Part shown: piece by piece, positions 59,343 to 64,000 of the stretch
Position numbering within the stretch: position 1 is the first letter of the stretch
Layout: every line of letters starts with the position of its first letter
Assembly (NCBI GenBank): GCA_012959605.1
Contig: DUCU01000012.1
Location: forward strand, 59,890 to 123,889
DNA: 64,000 nucleotides
Reading direction: 5' to 3'
Origin: Dehalococcoidia bacterium
GTDB lineage: Bacteria > Chloroflexota > Dehalococcoidia > Lucifugimonadales > UBA3495
The notes under the pieces: model-generated
Told to the model about the DNA's origin: nothing
Databases searched by the model: none
What the model saw: the letters and a program-made list of their open reading frames with translations, nothing else
Made by a program: the position numbers and the translations under genes

Positions 59343-60086
59343 CTACCGGTGCATCAACTGCCAATCTAGGCTCCCGAGATTGAATGTGATACGGCGGAAA
59401 CCTTCTGCGTAGTCTAGGCCAGTCTTTTCTTTGTGACGGCCGGAGTTGTTCTTGATACGTTCCAATCTTTGTTCCCGGTCGGAAGACATCTGGCTAACGT
59501 GGGCGCCAAGTGAATCGACTTTTACGTCCAGGTAAGACTGGATATCAACAAATACGTCGGGCTCTTCACCGCCCCATAAGAAAGCCTGCTCCACACGGTG
59601 CGGCTCCAGTCCTTCTTCTGTTATCTGCTCGGGAAAGTGCTGGTAGCTCCATGCGTAACTGAAGGCTGCGTCCAATGCCACCTGTCCGCTCTTGCGGTGA
59701 TCACGGTGGGTGTGCGAAATGCTCCGGTAGGGGTCAATGCAGAGAATCAGGTCTGGCTTGAAGCGGCGTATCTCCCGCGTCACCTGGCTGCGAAACAACA
59801 GTGTGTCTTCGAGTCCGCCGTCTGGGTGGCCCAGAAAAACAACGTCGGTAACACCAACAATATCTGATGCATTGTGCTGCTCAATCACCCTGGTGGCAGC
59901 CAGTTTTTCTGAAGTCATCTCCCGGTCGCCGGTTCCCTTGTTGCCGTTGGTGCACATGACCACTGCGGCCACGGTGCCAAATTCCTTGACCCATTTGGCT
60001 AAGGCTCCGCCGCATCCGCCTTCACAATCGTCTGGATGGGGTGTGATCGCCATGGCCCTCTTGGGCGCAGTTGTTAGTATTTCCAT
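59343..60086 (-). CDS. PIG-L (LmbE) family deacetylase
   Basis: AMAITPHPDDCEGGCGG, YRSISHTHRDHRKSGQVALDAAF. Confidence 0.92.
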   Translation of the reverse strand: MEILTTAPKRAMAITPHPDDCEGGCGGALAKWVKEFGTVAAVVMCTNGNKGTGDREMTSEKLAATRVIEQHNASDIVGVTDVVFLGHPDGGLEDTLLFRSQVTREIRRFKPDLILCIDPYRSISHTHRDHRKSGQVALDAAFSYAWSYQHFPEQITEEGLEPHRVEQAFLWGGEEPDVFVDIQSYLDVKVDSLGAHVSQMSSDREQRLERIKNNSGRHKEKTGLDYAEGFRRITFNLGSLDWQLMHR

Positions 60087-60265
60087 CCGGTTATTGGTGC
60101 TCTCCTAGCAGGGGTTGTTGATGGGCAGCAGCTAGCGGGCGACCCGCCAGCCATTATACGTAATTCATAACCCATGGTGTGGGAAAAACACAGCATAGTC
60201 CCAAGATATCGAATTAAATCTTGAGTATCTGAAACAGTGAACGGCGGCTTATGCCGCCGGTCAGG

Positions 60266-60991
60266 TTAACTTGCGGAGAGGGTTTTGGAGATGCCGAGGG
60301 GTGTTGCAGCGTAACGACCAGAGCGGCCAGGGATACGTTCTAGCCAGCCAAACTTGGAGCGGGCTGCGTTGCGGAGGGTCTGGGTGAAGTTTCCCGGTTT
60401 GCGCCATCCGGCAAGATCGAAGAGCCAGGCCAGGTCATCTGCATTAACGCCGTCAACTTCAAAATGGCGATTAGCTCCAACTGCCGCCACCACAACCCGT
60501 CGCATGTCTCCCATGGGATTGGCTTCCCGGCAGAACGCTTCGAAATCTGCTTGCCCACTTTCAGAAAGAAACTCCGGCAGCAGGGATGGAGCGGTCGGCG
60601 CTTGGCTGGCGTTATTGTTTTGACCGGATACAACATTGGATTCAGGAGTCGGCTCAATGCGCGATTGAACAGGTTCTTCGCTGGCAACAATTGGCGTTGG
60701 GACTGGTTGTTCAATGGTCTGTGGAGCGGCAGTTTCCTGCGCTGCTGGTGCAACAAAATCCGGGGCCGCGATGGATGCAGAAAGGAAGGACGGCGCAACG
60801 GCGGTACTTTTTTCCGCGGAGCTAGTTGCCACAATCCCACTGGCGTCGCCACCATCAGACGATCCTGCCTGCATCAACTCCCGGGGGAGATCACGCAGCA
60901 CCATGCCCACAACCTCGTGCAGCACTTCTGACTCTTCCGACTCAAATGTTATATGTGCGTTGTTGGGCAGCGAGATGGAGACTTTGACCAT
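60266..60991 (-). CDS. Hypothetical protein with Pro/Ala/Gln-rich linker
   Basis: MVKVSISLPNNAHITFESEESEVLHEVVGMVLRDLPRELMQAG; likely start at internal ATG 60991. Confidence 0.7.
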   Translation of the reverse strand: MVKVSISLPNNAHITFESEESEVLHEVVGMVLRDLPRELMQAGSSDGGDASGIVATSSAEKSTAVAPSFLSASIAAPDFVAPAAQETAAPQTIEQPVPTPIVASEEPVQSRIEPTPESNVVSGQNNNASQAPTAPSLLPEFLSESGQADFEAFCREANPMGDMRRVVVAAVGANRHFEVDGVNADDLAWLFDLAGWRKPGNFTQTLRNAARSKFGWLERIPGRSGRYAATPLGISKTLSAS

Positions 60992-61147
60992 GTTTACACT
61001 TAAACCAAAGGTAAGAGGATACCCATCCAGGATACTGAACCGTATCGTACCGCACGGTCTGTACAAAGGCAAACAGAGTAGCGGGTATAAGTGTAAGTCT
61101 TAGGCCGAGCGGATTAGGCGTGTGCCGGGCGGGCCGGGGCCGACAGG

Positions 61148-63025
61148 CTAAATGGTCTGCTTAAGCCTGATGGCCAGAGAGCGGGTCATGCCGGGTACCG
61201 ATGCTAGATCGTCCACGGCGGCCTCTTTGATACCCTTTAGGGTACCGAATCGGCGTATGAGCATTCTCTTCCTTTTTGGACCAATCCCGGTGACGTTATC
61301 GATGGGGGATTTCAAGCTGCTCTTACTGCGCAGGTTCCGGTGGAAGGTGATGGCAAATCGGTGGGCCTCGTCCCGAATCCGCTGCACCAGATAAAGGGCT
61401 TGGGAGTCCCGCGGCAATATGATTGGTTCCGGGGTATGGGGAACGAACAGCTCCTCATTCTCCTTGGCCAAAGACGCCAAGGGAACGTCATCGATTCCCA
61501 TCTCCAAGAACACTTCCAAGGCGGCGGATAGCTGGCCTTTGCCGCCGTCGATGAGCACCAGGTCAGGAATCACTCCAAAGCTATCGATGCCGGCCGTAAC
61601 GACCTCTCCAGCTTTCTCAGCTTCTTTCTCAGCGGCACGTGAGGTGGCCAAACGCTTGAACCGGCGTCGCAGCACCTCGCGAATGCTTTCAAAGTCGTCA
61701 ACGCCGTCCACTGTCTTAATCTTGAAGCGGCGGTAGTGGGCTGGTTTGGGTTTGCCGTCCTCAAACACAACCATGCTGGCAACAGTGTTGCTGCCCTGGA
61801 TGTGGGAGATGTCGTAGCACTCCATGCGGCGTAGGGGCAGGGGCAGACTCAGTTCTTCCTCTAGGTCTGCGGCGGCCTGCTGAACAATATCGTTGTCACC
61901 CATCCAGGTGACCCTATGCTGGGTTAGCCCCTGCTCGGCGTTTGCGATTACTGTATCCAACAACTGCTTGTGGACACCCCGCTGGGGGGAAACCAGCCGC
62001 ACAGCGCCCTTACGGACCTCTCTCAGCCATTCTGTGATGGCTTCCGAGTCTTCGGGCATATGTTGAATGACTATCCTTGGTGGCACCACTAATGCCGCTG
62101 TCTGGTAGAACTGTTTAACAAACTGCCCCAGCACTAGTTCTGCAGGGTCGTCCTGGGTGCCCTCCATAAAAAAATGGTCTCGGCCAATCAGTTTGCCCTT
62201 TCGGATGAAGAACACTTCTACCCAGCTCTCATTGGTGCCCTGAGCCATGGCAATCACGTCCATGTCGCTCACTGGGTTGGCTTCAACCTTCATTCGCCGT
62301 TCTTCGACGACCCTTTCAACGGCTTTGATTCGGTCACGTAGGACGGCTGCGCGTTCAAATTCCAGGCCTTCCGACGCCTTTTCCATGTTCATCTTCAGGT
62401 CGTCGGTCACCTCCGCGGTGTCACCGTTCATGAACATGACCACCTGGTTGATCACCTTGGCATAGTCTTCCTTGCTGGCCTGGCCGGTGCAGGGGGCCAC
62501 GCAGCGGTTGATGTAATACTCCAGGCAGGGCCGGGCATCTTTGCCGGTGATGTTCTTGGTGCAGGACCGGTAGGGGAACAGCCGTTTGACCAGATCCATG
62601 GTTTTGCGCACGGTGCCGGAAGTGGCAAAGGGGCCGAAGTAGTTGGCGCCGTCTTTGAGTACCCGCCGAGTGATGTACACCCTGGGGAATTCTTCGTTGA
62701 CGTCGATCTTGAGGTAGGGGTAGGTCTTATCGTCCTTCAGCCGCGCGTTGTAGCGGGGTTTGTACCGCTTGATGAGCGTGTTCTCAAGGATCAACGCCTC
62801 GGAAGCCGACTCGGTAACAATGTACTCAAAGTCGTGGAGGTGGCCCAACATGCGGCGGATCTTATTGGGCAGGTTTGTTTGCGAACCAAAGTATTGGCGA
62901 AGACGGTTGCTCAAGATGGCAGCCTTGCCCACATACAAGACGGTACCCCGAGGATCCTTCATCAGATAGACGCCAGGAAGCTCTGGAGTCGCCCGCAAAC
63001 GCTGTTCAACCAGCGGTAATTCCAC
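61148..63025 (-). CDS. uvrC: Excinuclease ABC subunit C
   Basis: TPELPGVYLMKDPRGTVLYVGKAAILSNRLRQYF; C-terminal HhH IGPKRKRMLIRRFGTLKGIKEAAVDDLASVPGM. Confidence 0.97.
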   Translation of the reverse strand: MELPLVEQRLRATPELPGVYLMKDPRGTVLYVGKAAILSNRLRQYFGSQTNLPNKIRRMLGHLHDFEYIVTESASEALILENTLIKRYKPRYNARLKDDKTYPYLKIDVNEEFPRVYITRRVLKDGANYFGPFATSGTVRKTMDLVKRLFPYRSCTKNITGKDARPCLEYYINRCVAPCTGQASKEDYAKVINQVVMFMNGDTAEVTDDLKMNMEKASEGLEFERAAVLRDRIKAVERVVEERRMKVEANPVSDMDVIAMAQGTNESWVEVFFIRKGKLIGRDHFFMEGTQDDPAELVLGQFVKQFYQTAALVVPPRIVIQHMPEDSEAITEWLREVRKGAVRLVSPQRGVHKQLLDTVIANAEQGLTQHRVTWMGDNDIVQQAAADLEEELSLPLPLRRMECYDISHIQGSNTVASMVVFEDGKPKPAHYRRFKIKTVDGVDDFESIREVLRRRFKRLATSRAAEKEAEKAGEVVTAGIDSFGVIPDLVLIDGGKGQLSAALEVFLEMGIDDVPLASLAKENEELFVPHTPEPIILPRDSQALYLVQRIRDEAHRFAITFHRNLRSKSSLKSPIDNVTGIGPKRKRMLIRRFGTLKGIKEAAVDDLASVPGMTRSLAIRLKQTI

Positions 63026-63033
63026 GGAGAGCC

Positions 63034-63432
63034 TTAGAGGACTATTCCCAGGACTATTAGGGCAGCCACAATCCCCGAAGTGAGGATCAATATGCGACGG
63101 AATTCCGCGCCGACGTACAGGTAGGCGGCCGGGCGCTCTCCCCGAAGTCGATTCTGTCCCTGTCCGGCGAATTCACCGCGCGGAGTTCGGGCTACCGGTG
63201 CGGGTCGAGGCTCACTGTGGGCTTGAGCCACCGCTGCTACGGCACCGGTCTCTTCCCCGCCAGAAGCGGGAATCTCAGTGTCATCTACGCCTACAGGAAC
63301 GGCAACCGCGTCATCATTCTCGGATTCCTCAAATTGCTGACGGGTTCCGGGTATCCCACTCGGTCCTTTTTGGTTCTTTTTCCGCTTCAGTTGTCCCTGC
63401 CGGGATGCAGTGCGACGCCCTTTTACAGCCAT
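63034..63432 (-). CDS. Hypothetical protein, basic N-terminus and single C-terminal TM
   Basis: MAVKGRRTASRQGQLKRKKNQKGPSG...FRRILILTSGIVAALIVLGIVL. Confidence 0.7.
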   Translation of the reverse strand: MAVKGRRTASRQGQLKRKKNQKGPSGIPGTRQQFEESENDDAVAVPVGVDDTEIPASGGEETGAVAAVAQAHSEPRPAPVARTPRGEFAGQGQNRLRGERPAAYLYVGAEFRRILILTSGIVAALIVLGIVL

Positions 63433-63544
63433 GAGCAGGTATCTCCTGAGGGGGTGTAATGTTATCTAAAATTGGGCTAGCCAAAGCCATTAAGGACTCT
63501 AGGATCGGGCTCTAGCTAGCCAATCAACTATATCAGCTATCCCC

Positions 63545-63615
63545 CAAAAAGGGCAGTCCGCAAGCACGCATTAATGGCATAACTGCCGTTTTCTACGTGC
63601 CGGACTGCCCTTTTG
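63545..63615. repeat. Long imperfect inverted repeat / terminator-like structure
   Basis: CAAAAAGGGCAGTCCG...CGGACTGCCCTTTTGG. Confidence 0.75.
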
Positions 63616-63632
63616 GCTTCAGCTAATCATTT

Positions 63633-63680
63633 AATCCCTGAGGTAATCCCCGAAGTAATCCCTGGGGTAATCACCGAGGG
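63633..63680. repeat. Degenerate 12-bp tandem repeat, 4 units
   Basis: AATCCCTGAGGT AATCCCCGAAGT AATCCCTGGGGT AATCACCGAGGG. Confidence 0.85.
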
Positions 63681-63710
63681 TGAGATTCACTCTTGGTTAA
63701 TAATCGAAGA

Positions 63711-64000
63711 TTAGGCTCTGGGGTGGCTCTTGGCATATTCCTGTTGCACGTAACCGTTGGTCAGGTGCGTATACACCTGAGTGGTGGAGATGCTGGAATG
63801 GCCGAGCAATTCCTGAACGTGCCTAAGCGAAGCCCCGTTCTGCAGCAGATGGGTGGCAAAGCTATGCCGCAGGGTATGGGGGGTGATGTTCTGTTGGATG
63901 CCGGCTTTCTGCGCGTAGGTCTTGAGGATGGTCCAGACCCACTGGCGGGTGAGCCTTTCACCCCGGTGGTTGACGAACAAAGAAGGCTCGGCTCGACGAT
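63711..64000 (-). CDS. Tyrosine recombinase XerC/XerD family, C-terminal part (truncated by window end)
   Basis: [41 protein letters not shown] contains HxLRHxFATHLL, LGH and catalytic Tyr. Confidence 0.93.
   Translation of the reverse strand, partial: RRAEPSLFVNHRGERLTRQWVWTILKTYAQKAGIQQNITPHTLRHSFATHLLQNGASLRHVQELLGHSSISTTQVYTHLTNGYVQQEYAKSHPRA

Overview
The window is a gene-dense, mostly housekeeping bacterial chromosome segment. Gene content (F420-type LLM oxidoreductases, DUF3090/SCO1664 pair, RGG-tailed NusA, FmdB proteins) suggests a Chloroflexota/SAR202-like lineage, but that is inference and no 16S is present. Main loci are gltB(partial)-gltD, pyk, DUF35/thiolase, gyrB, rpsT, lexA, nusA-ylxR-infB-rbfA-truB, rrf2-moeB-cysK, UbiA/flippase, ychF, a tandem cluster of family-5 ABC solute-binding lipoproteins (3 intact, 2 decayed), DUF3090/SCO1664, thiE, polA, folB, rpmB, rpe-argH, uvrC and a partial xer recombinase. 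The most interesting locus is 10265-10690 (minus). It encodes a ferredoxin:thioredoxin reductase catalytic subunit whose last catalytic cysteine, in the motif CPC-X16-CAC-X8-CH[C], is an in-frame TGA. The reading frame continues for 55 further codons of plausible FTR sequence to TAG. A bacterial SECIS-like hairpin (GGAA-GGG-UUCC apex, loop starting 22 nt after the UGA) follows the TGA directly, and a 16-bp inverted repeat follows the TAG. This is a candidate selenocysteine-containing FTR. Most other ORFs in the supplied track are antisense or out-of-frame shadows of these genes.
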